Assembly (NCBI RefSeq): GCF_023101205.1
Contig: NZ_CP078078.1
Span: 1,488,001-1,552,000, forward strand
Direction: 5' to 3'
DNA: 64,000 nucleotides
Source: Microbacterium aurugineum
Lineage (GTDB): Bacteria; Actinomycetota; Actinomycetes; Actinomycetales; Microbacteriaceae
Shown here piece by piece: positions 8,413-16,656 of this stretch. Numbering within the stretch: the first letter of the stretch is position 1; every line of letters begins with the position of its first letter. A program made the translations under genes and the position numbers. Below the pieces are notes generated by a model. It ran no database searches. It worked only from the letters and a program-made list of their open reading frames with translations, and was not told where the DNA came from.

Positions 8413-9225
8413 TCACCGCACGTCGAGCAGCTCATCCTCGACATCGGCGTCGTGATCACGGCGACGCGGACTCTTCACGGGCGCAGAAACACCTTCGACC
8501 TCTTCCCGGTGTTTCACGATCTCCGTGCGGATGATGTACCCGATGAAGATGAATCCCATGAGGGCGAACAGGATCCACTGGATCGCGTACGACAGGTGCG
8601 GGCCAGGGTCATCGGTGGGGGAGTCGAAGCCTCCCAGAGACCCGGATCCTGCGGGATCTTCGCTGATCACCCGACCATAGGCCCCCGTGATCACTTCGCC
8701 GTCGACCTGCTCGGCGATCGAGGGCAGGTTGATCGTGGGCACCTGCCCCTCGGGCGCGCCACGTCCCGAGGCGGGAAGCTGCTCGCCCGGGCGCAGACGC
8801 ACGGTCACCTCGACCTCTCCGTCCGGTGGTGACGGCACCGAGTCCGGCTCAGCGCCCTCGCCCGGAGGCACCCAGCCGCGGTCCACGATGAAGATGCGCC
8901 CATCGGCGTCACGGAACGGGACCAAGACCTCGAAGGCGCTCGTCCCGCCGTGCGGACGGTTGCGCACCAGCAGCTCCTGATCGGCCAGATACTCACCCTG
9001 CAGCGTGACGGGCCGCCACTCGTCGTCGGGATCGAGCGCACCGTCCTCGCCGATCACCGCGGACAGCGGGACGGGAGCCGCGTCGTAGTTCTGCTCGACG
9101 AGCTCGATCTGCGCGGCGCGCGTCTCGTTCCTCTCGAACTGCCAGTTCGAGAGGAAGACGCAAGCGATCGCGAAGCCGATCGCGATGAGCACGTACACGG
9201 TCCAGCGGGTCAGGCGCCGGCTCAT
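8413..9225 (-). CDS. SURF1 family protein (cytochrome oxidase assembly)
   Basis: This 270-residue protein has one transmembrane helix near each end (about residues 10-27 and 213-233) and an extracytoplasmic SURF1 domain between them. It contains the family blocks LSNWQFERNETR, EWRPVTLQGEYL, ELLVRNRPHGGTSAFEVL and IFIVDRGWVPPG. SURF1 helps insert haem a into cytochrome aa3 oxidase. The start overlaps the stop of the small Cys/His gene upstream, so three genes form one tightly coupled operon. The charged tail after the second helix is not conserved. Confidence 0.9.
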   Translation of the reverse strand: MSRRLTRWTVYVLIAIGFAIACVFLSNWQFERNETRAAQIELVEQNYDAAPVPLSAVIGEDGALDPDDEWRPVTLQGEYLADQELLVRNRPHGGTSAFEVLVPFRDADGRIFIVDRGWVPPGEGAEPDSVPSPPDGEVEVTVRLRPGEQLPASGRGAPEGQVPTINLPSIAEQVDGEVITGAYGRVISEDPAGSGSLGGFDSPTDDPGPHLSYAIQWILFALMGFIFIGYIIRTEIVKHREEVEGVSAPVKSPRRRDHDADVEDELLDVR

Positions 9226-9416
9226 GCGGGAACCCCATCACGAACGGTCACCGGGAAGTCGCGCGCCGCCAGGTAGTCGCGGAGGAAATCGACATGTGCA
9301 TCGCACGCCAACCAGATCTTCTCGCGATCAGCGGCATGGATACGGGGATTGCGCCACACCACCTGACGGGTCGCCGCGCTCCGGCAACCGGCACGCGAGC
9401 ACTCGAAGTCGTTCAT
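9222..9416 (-). CDS. Small conserved Cys/His protein of the SURF1 operon
   Basis: This 64-residue protein carries C6-x4-C11 and later C38-x2-H41, a spacing that could bind one zinc or iron atom. WRNPRIH and WLACDAHVDFL are the most distinctive stretches. Both ends overlap neighbours by ATGA junctions (DUF3099 gene upstream, SURF1 gene downstream), which fixes the start and shows translational coupling. I know similar small proteins next to SURF1 in Actinobacteria but no established function. A metal- or haem-related role in oxidase assembly is inference. Confidence 0.72.
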   Translation of the reverse strand: MNDFECSRAGCRSAATRQVVWRNPRIHAADREKIWLACDAHVDFLRDYLAARDFPVTVRDGVPA

Positions 9417-9760
9417 GGTTCTTTGGGGCCTTCGTGGATCGTGAAGATCTGCGGAGCCGACGGTTCGGAGTCGAGCGGCGTGGGCCGCGGGGCATCGATC
9501 TCCCGCAGGGGGGATTCCGCGGTGGTCTCGGTGCTGTCGCTCCCGGCGTTCGCGAACACCACGGCGATGTAGGGCAGGACAGCGGCGGAGATACCGAAGA
9601 CCCAGGTGTACCACCCGTACGGCTGGACCAGCACCATGAGCCCGAAGCACACGATGCGGATCGTCATCGTCAAGGCATAGCGGCGCACACGATGGTCTGC
9701 CTCATCCCGCGGAGACTGCGGCAGTGAGGTGACGGCCGGGACTTGACGCGCGTTCTTCAC
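9413..9760 (-). CDS. DUF3099 family membrane protein
   Basis: This 115-residue protein has two transmembrane helices separated by a short turn containing the family signature QPYGWYTW (about residues 30-77) and a charged, Glu/Pro-rich tail. The function is unknown. It starts with GTG at 9760. A minus-strand TAGGCT box lies nine bases upstream. It is the first gene of the DUF3099, small Cys/His, SURF1 operon, so it may belong to the oxidase assembly pathway. Confidence 0.78.
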   Translation of the reverse strand: MKNARQVPAVTSLPQSPRDEADHRVRRYALTMTIRIVCFGLMVLVQPYGWYTWVFGISAAVLPYIAVVFANAGSDSTETTAESPLREIDAPRPTPLDSEPSAPQIFTIHEGPKEP

Positions 9761-9810
9761 GATGCATCCAGCCTACGCCGATGCAGACCCCTCGGATGCC
9801 CTTCGGGGAC

Positions 9811-10320
9811 TCAGCCGGCGAAGATGAACGGCAGGCTGAAAGCCCCGAGGAACAGGAAGCTGATGATCGTGCTGACCAGGATGAACACGCCCACGCCCAC
9901 CACCGCATAGCCGAGGATCAGTCCGGCGATCGCCATTCCCCGGCCACCGATTCCCGGATTGCGCTTGGTCTGTCCGAGAGCCATGTGACCGGTGATGACC
10001 GCCGCGACGGATGCCAGGAGCGGGATGACCGCCCAGAAGAGCACGATGCCGGCGAGGCCGCAGACCAACGAGGTGACCGCCAGCGGGCTGGTGGGGCGCG
10101 ACACGACGACGGGGTACACGGGCGCCGAAGGAGGGCTGTAACCGGGCTGGACGGGTGCCGCTCCCCATCCGGGTTGCGACGGAGCGACGCCGTATCCCGG
10201 CTGCGCGGGCGGGGCGTACCCCAGCTGCGGCGGCGGCGCGGACGGTGCGGGCGGAGCGGGCGGTGGCGGCGGGCTGACCGGCGTCTCGTCTCCGGGAGAG
10301 GGGGTGCGGTTGTCGCTCAC
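9811..10320 (-). CDS. DUF4190 domain membrane protein with Pro-rich N-terminus
   Basis: This 169-residue protein starts with about 80 residues rich in Pro, Gly, Tyr and Gln (repeats such as QPGYG and QPGWG). A DUF4190 unit of two transmembrane helices follows, with the conserved GHMALGQTKRNPGIGGRGMAIAG loop region between them (about 110-140). Such proteins are common in Actinobacteria and of unknown role; the Pro-rich part is probably cytoplasmic. The start is GTG at 10320, preceded by GAAAGG. It stands alone, divergent from fabG. Confidence 0.78.
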   Translation of the reverse strand: MSDNRTPSPGDETPVSPPPPPAPPAPSAPPPQLGYAPPAQPGYGVAPSQPGWGAAPVQPGYSPPSAPVYPVVVSRPTSPLAVTSLVCGLAGIVLFWAVIPLLASVAAVITGHMALGQTKRNPGIGGRGMAIAGLILGYAVVGVGVFILVSTIISFLFLGAFSLPFIFAG

Positions 10321-10459
10321 GAGGAAGCCTTTCGTCGATTTCAGATTCCCAGCATGCAGAGTGTCTGTCAACGCGGTGCCGCGGCCGGCGTCGGCAACAT
10401 CGGTAGGATCGATGACGGCCCGGAACCCCGCGCCACCGGCCCAGATCAGGAGTGTCCCC

Positions 10460-11170
10460 ATGAGCGCTGAGCGCGTCGTCCTCGTCACCGGCGGCAATCG
10501 CGGCATCGGCCGCGCGATCGCGGAGCGCTTCGTGCGCGAGGGATACCGCGTCGCCGTCACCGCGCGCAGCGGCGAGGGCCCTGAAGGCACCCTCACGGTC
10601 CGTGCGGACGTGACCGACGCCGCAGCGATCGACGCCGCGTTCACCGAGGTGGAGCAGCAGCTCGGTCCGATCGAGATCGTCGTCGCGAACGCGGGGATCA
10701 CGAAGGACACGTTGTTGCTGCGCATGAGCGAGGACGACTTCGACAGCGTCGTGGCCACCAACCTGGGCGGGACGTTCCGCGTGGTCAAGCGCGCCTCGAA
10801 GGGGATGCTTCGGGCTCGCTTCGGCCGGATCATCCTGATCTCCAGCGTCGTGGGTCTGTACGGCTCCGCGGGGCAGGTCAACTACTCCGCCTCCAAGAGC
10901 GCACTGGTCGGCTTCGCCCGCTCGATCACGCGCGAGCTCGGTGCTCGCGGCATCACGGCGAACGTCGTCGCTCCCGGGTTCATCGAGACCGACATGACCG
11001 CGGAGCTCACGGAGGAGACGCAGAAGCAGTACAAGGCGAACATCCCGGCTGCCCGTTTCGCCACGCCGGACGAGGTCGCCGGTGTGGTGACCTGGCTCGC
11101 CGGCGACGATGCCGGTTACATCTCCGGTGCGGTCATCCCCGTCGACGGCGGTCTCGGGATGGGGCACTGA
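10460..11170 (+). CDS. fabG: 3-oxoacyl-ACP reductase (SDR)
   Basis: This 236-residue short-chain dehydrogenase has the NADP-binding motif TGGNRGIG at the N-terminus, the NAG motif in VVANAGITKD, the catalytic Ser in ISSVVG and the active Tyr/Lys in YSASK. The C-terminal VIPVDGGLGMGH is typical of FabG. It should reduce 3-oxoacyl-ACP in fatty acid elongation. It is not in the fab cluster at 24-27 kb. The ATG at 10460 is chosen because of CAGGAG eight bases upstream and the family's normal N-terminus. Confidence 0.88.
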   Translation: MSAERVVLVTGGNRGIGRAIAERFVREGYRVAVTARSGEGPEGTLTVRADVTDAAAIDAAFTEVEQQLGPIEIVVANAGITKDTLLLRMSEDDFDSVVATNLGGTFRVVKRASKGMLRARFGRIILISSVVGLYGSAGQVNYSASKSALVGFARSITRELGARGITANVVAPGFIETDMTAELTEETQKQYKANIPAARFATPDEVAGVVTWLAGDDAGYISGAVIPVDGGLGMGH

Positions 11171-11185
11171 CGGATTCCGCGAGCA

Positions 11186-11881
11186 TCACCGCGCGATCGC
11201 GGCGTTGAGGAGCGCGCTCAGCCGCTCCGGCACGGAGAACTGCGGCCAGTGGCCGGATCCGATGCGGACGACTTCGGCTGACTCGATCGCGTGGAACTCG
11301 TCGGCGAACGGGCCCCACTGCTCGATCACCTTCTCGAACGCGGACTGATCGAGGTCGCCCATCAGCAGGGTCACCGGCACACGGTAGCGCGCCGGATCGC
11401 GGAGCGCGATGCCGTCCGTCGGCACCCGTGCAGGGACGCTGTGCGTGAGCGGTGCGGTCCGTGCGCGCGTGGCCTCATCGAGGTCGTTGACGTCTTCGTC
11501 GGGGAAGTGATCCCATCCCGGGAACGGCACGACCCCGTCGACGACGTCGAACTCGCTGATCCCGTGTCCGTCCGCGGGCGGCGCCGTGTCGACGAAGATC
11601 ACGCGGCGCACCCGGTCGGGGCGAGCATCTGCGACACCCCAGGCGACATTGCCGCCGCCGCTGTGCCCGACGACCACGACGTCGCCGTCGACGGCATCGA
11701 CGGCGGAGGCGGCGGCAGCGATCCACTCGGCGATGCCGATCTCGGAGGAGACGGATGCGTCTTCGCCGAGTCCGGGCATGCTGAGCGGGTGCACCCGATG
11801 ACCTGCCTCCTCCAGCGCCGGGATCACGTCGTCCCAGCTGGATGCGTCGAGCCAGAGTCCGGGAATGAGGATGATGTCCAT
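11186..11881 (-). CDS. Alpha/beta hydrolase
   Basis: This 231-residue single-domain hydrolase begins MDIILIPGLWLDASSWDDV, which places the oxyanion-hole loop. The nucleophile elbow is GHSGG, the acid is likely the Asp in LLMGDLDQS and the base is the His in GSGHWPQF. The substrate is unknown. The start fits a leaderless mRNA: minus-strand TAGCGT ends six bases before the ATG at 11881. It is convergent with fabG, with 15 bases between the stops. Confidence 0.83.
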   Translation of the reverse strand: MDIILIPGLWLDASSWDDVIPALEEAGHRVHPLSMPGLGEDASVSSEIGIAEWIAAAASAVDAVDGDVVVVGHSGGGNVAWGVADARPDRVRRVIFVDTAPPADGHGISEFDVVDGVVPFPGWDHFPDEDVNDLDEATRARTAPLTHSVPARVPTDGIALRDPARYRVPVTLLMGDLDQSAFEKVIEQWGPFADEFHAIESAEVVRIGSGHWPQFSVPERLSALLNAAIAR

Positions 11882-11925
11882 GAGCCGACGCTAGTGGCGG
11901 GTTCGGACAATCGCCAGGAGTTCTC

Positions 11926-12561
11926 CTACGGAAGCAGCGCGATGACCTCGGAAAGGTCCTGCGGGCCGATCACGAGGCTCGCCGCCTCACGGACCGCGGG
12001 CTTCGCGTTGAAGGCCAGACCGAGCCCGGCGACGGCCATCATCGCCAGGTCGTTGGCACCGTCACCGATCGCGATCGTGGCGTGTGGCGCGACCCCGAGA
12101 TCGGCCGCCCACTCCTGGAGGGAGCGCGCCTTCGCCGCCCCGTCGACGATGTCTCCGTCGACGTGACCGGACAGCGAGCCGTCGACCACCTCGAGCCGGT
12201 TCGCCCGCCAGCGGTCCACGCCCAGGTCAGGCGCCACCACGTCGAGGATCTCGTGGAAGCCTCCGGAGACGACGCCGACGACACCGCCGCGGGCGCGGAC
12301 GGCGGCGGTGAGTTCGCGCACGCCCGGGGTGGGTTCGATCCGCGCGCGCACACGATCGAATGCCGACACCGGAACGCCCTTCAGCGCGGCGACCCGGGAA
12401 CGCAGGCTCGTCGCGAAGTCGACCTCGCCGCGCATCGCCGCCTCCGTAGCAGCCTGCACCTCGTCGCGCCGTCCGGCCTCGTCGGCGAGCAGTTCGATCA
12501 CCTCGTTGCGGATGAGGGTGGAATCGGCATCGAGGACGACGAGGAAGCGTGCAGCAGTCAC
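11926..12561 (-). CDS. serB: Phosphoserine phosphatase
   Basis: This 211-residue HAD-superfamily enzyme should perform the last step of serine synthesis. It has the nucleophile motif LDADST (usually DVDST), VSGGFHEI as motif II, a Lys in AAKA as motif III and GDGANDLAMM as motif IV. There is no N-terminal ACT domain, as in the short bacterial form. It starts with GTG at 12561. The minus-strand TAGGCT box ends six bases upstream, so serB has its own promoter although glgC lies just upstream in the same direction. Confidence 0.9.
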   Translation of the reverse strand: MTAARFLVVLDADSTLIRNEVIELLADEAGRRDEVQAATEAAMRGEVDFATSLRSRVAALKGVPVSAFDRVRARIEPTPGVRELTAAVRARGGVVGVVSGGFHEILDVVAPDLGVDRWRANRLEVVDGSLSGHVDGDIVDGAAKARSLQEWAADLGVAPHATIAIGDGANDLAMMAVAGLGLAFNAKPAVREAASLVIGPQDLSEVIALLP

Positions 12562-12610
12562 TCGTCGAGCCTATCCATCACCCGGTGGGTCGACGCGCCG
12601 CGTGACGTCT

Positions 12611-13852
12611 TCAGCGTTCGATGAAGACGCCCTTGCCGACCACCGTGATGCCTGATTCCGTCACCGTGAAGCCACGAGCGAGGTCGCGCTCCCGATCCAC
12701 GCCCACCGTCGCCCCGTCGGCCAGCACCACGTTCTTGTCGAGGATCGCACGATGCACGCGGGCTCCTTGACCCACCTGGACGTGATCGAACACGACCGAG
12801 TCGGTGATGGTCGACCCGCCACCGGCGAGCGTCCACGGTCCGACGACGCTGCGTTCGAGATGGGTCCCCGAGAGCACGGAGCCGAGCGACACGATCGAGT
12901 CGATCGCGTTGCCGATCCGCCCGACGGAGTCGCGCACGAACTTCGCCGGAGGCGAGTTGACCGCCTGCGAGTGGATGGGCCACTCCATGTTGTAGAGGTT
13001 GAACACGGGCAGCGTCGAGATCAGGTCACGGTGCGCGTCGAAGAAGGAGTCGATGGTTCCGACATCGCGCCAGTACGAGCGGTCACGCGGGGAGGAACCG
13101 GGAACCTCGTTCTGCTTCATGTCGTAGTACCCGGCCTCGCCCCGGTCGACGAAGTAGGGGACGATGTCGCCGCCCATGTCGTGGCCCGAGGTGGGTGATT
13201 CACCGTCGGCCTCGACGGCCGCGATGAGGGCATCGGCATCGAAGATGTAGTTGCCCATCGAGGCGAGCACCTCGTGCGGCGAGTCCTCGAGACCGGCGAT
13301 GTCGGTCGGCTTCTCGAGGAACTGCTTGATCCTTCCCGACTCCGCGTCCGCATCGATCACGCCGAACTGCGAGGCGAGGGCGAGCGGCTGGCGGATACCC
13401 GCGACAGTCGCCTTCGCCCCGGACGCGACATGGGCCTCGAGCATCTGCCGGAAGTCCATCCTGTACACGTGGTCGGCGCCGATGACCACGACGATGTCGG
13501 GCTTCTCGTCGTTGATCAGGTTCATGCTCTGCAGGATCGCGTCGGCGGAGCCGGAGAACCAGCGCTTGCCGAGGCGCTGCTGCGCGGGGACCGAGGTGAC
13601 GTAGGAGTCGAGGAGGGCCGACATGCGCCAGGTCTGAGAGATGTGGCGATCGAGGCTGTGGGACTTGTACTGCGTCAGCACGACGATCTGTCGCAGACCG
13701 GAATTGATGAGGTTCGAGATCGCGAAATCGATGAGTCTGTACTGTCCGCCGAACGGCACCGCCGGTTTCGCGCGATCCGCGGTGAGAGGCATGAGTCGCT
13801 TGCCCTCGCCGCCGGCGAGGATGATCCCGAAAACCTTCTTTGGAGCGGACAT
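12611..13852 (-). CDS. glgC: Glucose-1-phosphate adenylyltransferase
   Basis: This 413-residue enzyme makes ADP-glucose for glycogen or maltose-1-phosphate synthesis. It has the nucleotidyltransferase core GIILAGGEGKRLMPLT followed by the KPAVPFGG loop, the catalytic stretch VVVIGADHVYRMD, the sugar-binding FLEKP, and a C-terminal left-handed beta-helix domain with hexapeptide repeats from about residue 300. It is divergent from glgA, with only 46 bp between the two ATGs. Minus-strand TATGGT ends six bases before the start, as in the other leaderless genes. Confidence 0.95.
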   Translation of the reverse strand: MSAPKKVFGIILAGGEGKRLMPLTADRAKPAVPFGGQYRLIDFAISNLINSGLRQIVVLTQYKSHSLDRHISQTWRMSALLDSYVTSVPAQQRLGKRWFSGSADAILQSMNLINDEKPDIVVVIGADHVYRMDFRQMLEAHVASGAKATVAGIRQPLALASQFGVIDADAESGRIKQFLEKPTDIAGLEDSPHEVLASMGNYIFDADALIAAVEADGESPTSGHDMGGDIVPYFVDRGEAGYYDMKQNEVPGSSPRDRSYWRDVGTIDSFFDAHRDLISTLPVFNLYNMEWPIHSQAVNSPPAKFVRDSVGRIGNAIDSIVSLGSVLSGTHLERSVVGPWTLAGGGSTITDSVVFDHVQVGQGARVHRAILDKNVVLADGATVGVDRERDLARGFTVTESGITVVGKGVFIER

Positions 13853-13858
13853 GGCTCC

Positions 13859-13892
13859 ACCATAGATGCGTTCACGGCTGCTGTACTAGCGT
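13859..13892. promoter_or_regulatory. Back-to-back leaderless promoters of glgC and glgA
   Basis: The -10 box for glgC is TATGGT on the minus strand (13864-13859). The -10 box for glgA is TAGCGT on the plus strand (13887-13892). Each ends six bases from its start codon. The -35 regions must overlap each other's promoter, so the two genes may compete for, or share, one RNA polymerase entry site. Confidence 0.6.
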
Positions 13893-13898
13893 TCAGAC

Positions 13899-15083
13899 AT
13901 GCGAGTCGAAATGATCACGAAGGAGTACCCGCCCGCGGTCTACGGCGGTGCCGGCGTGCACGTCGCGGAACTGGTCGCTGCGCTCCGCGAGCACGTCGAT
14001 GTGCGGGTGCGTGCGTTCGGCGAGCCGCGCGAAGAAGCGGGTACGTTCGCCTATCGCACGCCTGTCGAGCTCGCTGATGCCAACGCTGCGCTGCAGACGC
14101 TGGGGACGGACCTCGAGATCGTGTCAGCGATCACCGACGCCGACCTGGTGCACAGCCATACCTGGTACGCGAACTTCGCCGGTCATCTCGCCTCTCAGCT
14201 GCACGGCATCCCGCACGTGCTCACCGCCCACAGCCTCGAGCCCCTGCGCCCGTGGAAGGCCGAACAGCTCGGAGGGGGCTACGCCATCTCCAGCGGCGTC
14301 GAACGCCTCGCCTACGAGAACGCCGCCGCCGTGATCGCCGTGAGCGCCGGCATGCGGGAGGACATCCTGCGCAGCTACCCCCAGGTGGATCCCGCGAAAG
14401 TGCGCGTGATCCACAACGGCATCGATGTCGAACGCTGGCGGCCGGTGCAGGACGAGGCGTTCCTGCGATCGATCGGGATGGATCCCTCGCGACCGTCCGT
14501 CGTCTTCGTCGGGCGCATCACTCGGCAGAAGGGGTTGCCGTATCTGCTCCGGGCCGCGCAGCTGCTCCCGCCTGAGGTCCAGCTCGTGCTGTGCGCCGGG
14601 GCCCCGGACACCCCGGAGATCATGGCGGAGGTGCAGGAGGGGGTGCGGATGCTCCAACAGAGTCGCGACGGAGTGATCTGGATCGAGCGGATGCTGCCGC
14701 GTGATGAACTCTCCGCGATTCTCACCGCCGCCACGACGTTCGTGTGCCCCTCGGTGTACGAGCCTCTGGGCATCGTGAATCTCGAAGCGATGGCCTGTGG
14801 AGCTGCCGTCGTCGGCACCGCGACCGGGGGTATCCCCGAGGTGGTCGCGGATGGGCGCACGGGACGGCTCGTGCCGATCGATCAGGTGCAGGACGGTACC
14901 GGCACGCCGGTCGACCCGGACCGCTTCGTCGCCGATCTCGCCGCCGTGCTCACCGAAGTGGCCATGGATCCGGAGCGGGCGCGGGCCTACGGCGAGGCCG
15001 GGAGGGAGCGTGCACGCAGCGACTTCAGCTGGGCATCGATCGCGGAGACGACGCGCGCGCTCTACGCGGAGCTGACGCCCTGA
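13899..15083 (+). CDS. glgA: Glycogen synthase / maltose-1-phosphate synthase, GT4 type
   Basis: This 394-residue GT-B glycosyltransferase begins MRVEMITKEYPPAVYGGAG, with the donor-binding Gly-rich loop. It has HSHTWYANF and the C-terminal GT4 domain with FVCPSVYEPLGIVNLEAMACG (E-x7-E motif). The family is annotated as actinobacterial GlgA. The mycobacterial relative paired divergently with glgC is GlgM, which makes maltose-1-phosphate for the GlgE route, so that activity is a real alternative. TAGCGT ends six bases before the ATG. Confidence 0.88.
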   Translation: MRVEMITKEYPPAVYGGAGVHVAELVAALREHVDVRVRAFGEPREEAGTFAYRTPVELADANAALQTLGTDLEIVSAITDADLVHSHTWYANFAGHLASQLHGIPHVLTAHSLEPLRPWKAEQLGGGYAISSGVERLAYENAAAVIAVSAGMREDILRSYPQVDPAKVRVIHNGIDVERWRPVQDEAFLRSIGMDPSRPSVVFVGRITRQKGLPYLLRAAQLLPPEVQLVLCAGAPDTPEIMAEVQEGVRMLQQSRDGVIWIERMLPRDELSAILTAATTFVCPSVYEPLGIVNLEAMACGAAVVGTATGGIPEVVADGRTGRLVPIDQVQDGTGTPVDPDRFVADLAAVLTEVAMDPERARAYGEAGRERARSDFSWASIAETTRALYAELTP

Positions 15084-15100
15084 GCCGATAGGCTGGGACC

Positions 15101-15886
15101 ATGCCGAGTGCTCTGGAATTCACCGACGTCGTCGTGCGCCGTGAGGGGCGCAACATCATCGATCACGTGACCTGGGAGGTCGACGACGATCAGCGATGGG
15201 TGATCCTCGGCCCGAACGGCGCGGGCAAGACGACGCTGCTGCAGCTCGCCGACACGCTTATGCACCCGACGTCGGGAACCGTGACCGTGCTCGGGGAGAC
15301 CCTGGGACGCACCGACGTGTTCGAGGTGCGTCCGCGCATCGGATTCGCGTCGTCGGCGATGGCCAAGCGTGTCCCTCGTGACGAGACGGTCCTCAACACC
15401 GTGCTCACCGCTGCGTACTCGGTGCTCGGCCGCTGGAACGAGAACTACGAGGACATCGACGAGCGTCGTGCCCTCCGCGTTCTCGGCGACTGGCGTCTCG
15501 ACCACCTGGCCGACCGCACCTTCGGCACTCTCAGCGACGGAGAACAGAAGCGTGTGCAGATCGCGCGTGCGGTGATGACCGACCCGGAGCTGCTGCTGCT
15601 CGACGAGCCGACGGCATCCCTCGACCTCGGTTCGCGGGAGGAGCTTCTGGCGCTGCTCAGCGGATACGCGTCGTCCCCGACCACCCCGGCGATGCTCATG
15701 GTCACGCACCATGTGGAGGAGATCCCCGTGGGCTTCACGCACGTGATGCTGATCAGTGAGGGTTCCGTCGTCGCGGCGGGCCCCATCGGCGAGACGCTCA
15801 CGGCCGAGACCCTGACCGAGGCGTTCGGCATGCCCATCGTGCTCAGCAGCGAAGACGGCCGCTACGCCGCCCGCGCAGCTGCGTGA
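15101..15886 (+). CDS. ABC transporter ATP-binding protein
   Basis: This 261-residue ATPase has Walker [12 protein letters not shown], the slightly unusual signature [12 protein letters not shown] (Asp instead of Gly), Walker [13 protein letters not shown] and a switch His in MVTHHVEE. No permease gene is adjacent, so its partner is elsewhere or it works in another complex. Similar stand-alone ATPases are common next to glgA in Actinobacteria. TAGGCT at 15089-15094 ends six bases before the ATG (leaderless), showing transcription separate from glgA, which ends 17 bases upstream. Confidence 0.85.
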   Translation: MPSALEFTDVVVRREGRNIIDHVTWEVDDDQRWVILGPNGAGKTTLLQLADTLMHPTSGTVTVLGETLGRTDVFEVRPRIGFASSAMAKRVPRDETVLNTVLTAAYSVLGRWNENYEDIDERRALRVLGDWRLDHLADRTFGTLSDGEQKRVQIARAVMTDPELLLLDEPTASLDLGSREELLALLSGYASSPTTPAMLMVTHHVEEIPVGFTHVMLISEGSVVAAGPIGETLTAETLTEAFGMPIVLSSEDGRYAARAAA

Positions 15887-15903
15887 CCAGCTTCTGATAG
15901 AAT

Positions 15904-15977
15904 CGACCCTTGGTGCTCTCTGCACCGCAGACTTCCCTCGTCCCTGGCACAATCCAGGGCAGCAACTAAGGAATCCC
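15904..15977 (+). ncRNA. Structured 5' leader of rpmE2 (candidate L31 autoregulatory leader)
   Basis: A -10 box TAGAAT at 15898-15903 places the start near 15910. The roughly 70-base leader holds two perfect hairpins: GGTGC/GCACC at 15912-15916 and 15922-15926 with a five-base loop, and CCCTGG/CCAGGG at 15942-15947 and 15954-15959 with a six-base loop. L31 leader RNAs that bind their own protein have been described in Actinobacteria. I infer this is one; a consensus match was not tested. Confidence 0.55.
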
Positions 15978-16235
15978 ATGAAGACTGACATTCACCCCGA
16001 CTACCAGGCAGTCGTGTTCCGCGACCTCGGCTCGGGCGAGACGTTCCTCACCCGTTCGACCGTCACCAGCGACAAGACCATCGAGCTGGACGGCGTGGAG
16101 TACCCGGTGATCGACGTCGAGATCTCCTCGGCATCGCACCCGTTCTACACGGGCAAGCAGCGCATCATGGACTCGGCCGGTCGCGTCGAGAAGTTCAACC
16201 AGCGCTTCAAGGGCTTCGGCGGCTCGTCCAAGTAA
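15978..16235 (+). CDS. rpmE2: 50S ribosomal protein L31 type B
   Basis: This 85-residue L31 starts [17 protein letters not shown] and contains [28 protein letters not shown] in two parts, the conserved L31 core. It lacks the CxxC zinc ligands, so it is the zinc-independent type B form. Such paralogues often replace the zinc form under zinc limitation through Zur, but no clear Zur site is visible here. The structured leader instead suggests autoregulation. A strong hairpin terminator follows. Confidence 0.95.
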   Translation: MKTDIHPDYQAVVFRDLGSGETFLTRSTVTSDKTIELDGVEYPVIDVEISSASHPFYTGKQRIMDSAGRVEKFNQRFKGFGGSSK

Positions 16236-16243
16236 CGACTGCC

Positions 16244-16287
16244 ACGACGAAGGCCCCATGCTCCTCGGAGCGTGGGGCCTTCGTCGT
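16244..16287. terminator. Rho-independent-like terminator after rpmE2
   Basis: A perfect 15-bp stem pairs 16244-16258 (ACGACGAAGGCCCCA) with 16273-16287, with a loop of 14 bases. It can act on both strands, since a minus-strand gene ends at 16316. Confidence 0.85.
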
Positions 16288-16315
16288 GCCCGGCCGTGTG
16301 CGTCGGATCCGGTCG

Positions 16316-16597
16316 TCAGATGTCGAGCCGGATCCGGCCGTCGTCGATCGTGTCCGGAGGATCGCCCGGGGCTGGGGCCGGGGCCGTCCGCTGCGTCTGA
16401 CGGTCGCGCTCGATACCCGCCTCATGCGCAGACGGCGACCAGACGGCATCGAACGCGCCGCCGAGGCCCCCTCCGCCGGATTCGTACTTCTTCTCGATCG
16501 GTATCCGCGAGAAGCCGAACGCGATGGCGACGATCACGGCGGAAAGCAGGAGCAGCAGCACGCCGACCGTGACGAGTACGCCCACACCCTCTTCCAT
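16316..16597 (-). CDS. Small single-span membrane protein of unknown function
   Basis: This predicted 93-residue protein has one N-terminal transmembrane helix (about residues 6-28), then a Gly-rich stretch (YESGGGGLGGAFDAVW) and a Pro/Ala/Arg-rich hydrophilic tail. I do not recognise a family. The conserved-looking segment after the helix suggests a real gene found across Microbacteriaceae. TACCCT lies seven bases before the ATG at 16597, matching the leaderless pattern. GGAGGG also falls in that gap. Confidence 0.62.
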   Translation of the reverse strand: MEEGVGVLVTVGVLLLLLSAVIVAIAFGFSRIPIEKKYESGGGGLGGAFDAVWSPSAHEAGIERDRQTQRTAPAPAPGDPPDTIDDGRIRLDI

Positions 16598-16656
16598 GCC
16601 CTCCAGGGTAGACGGCAGCGGGAACGAGGGCATCCGCCCCGAGGGGGAGGAGTCGC

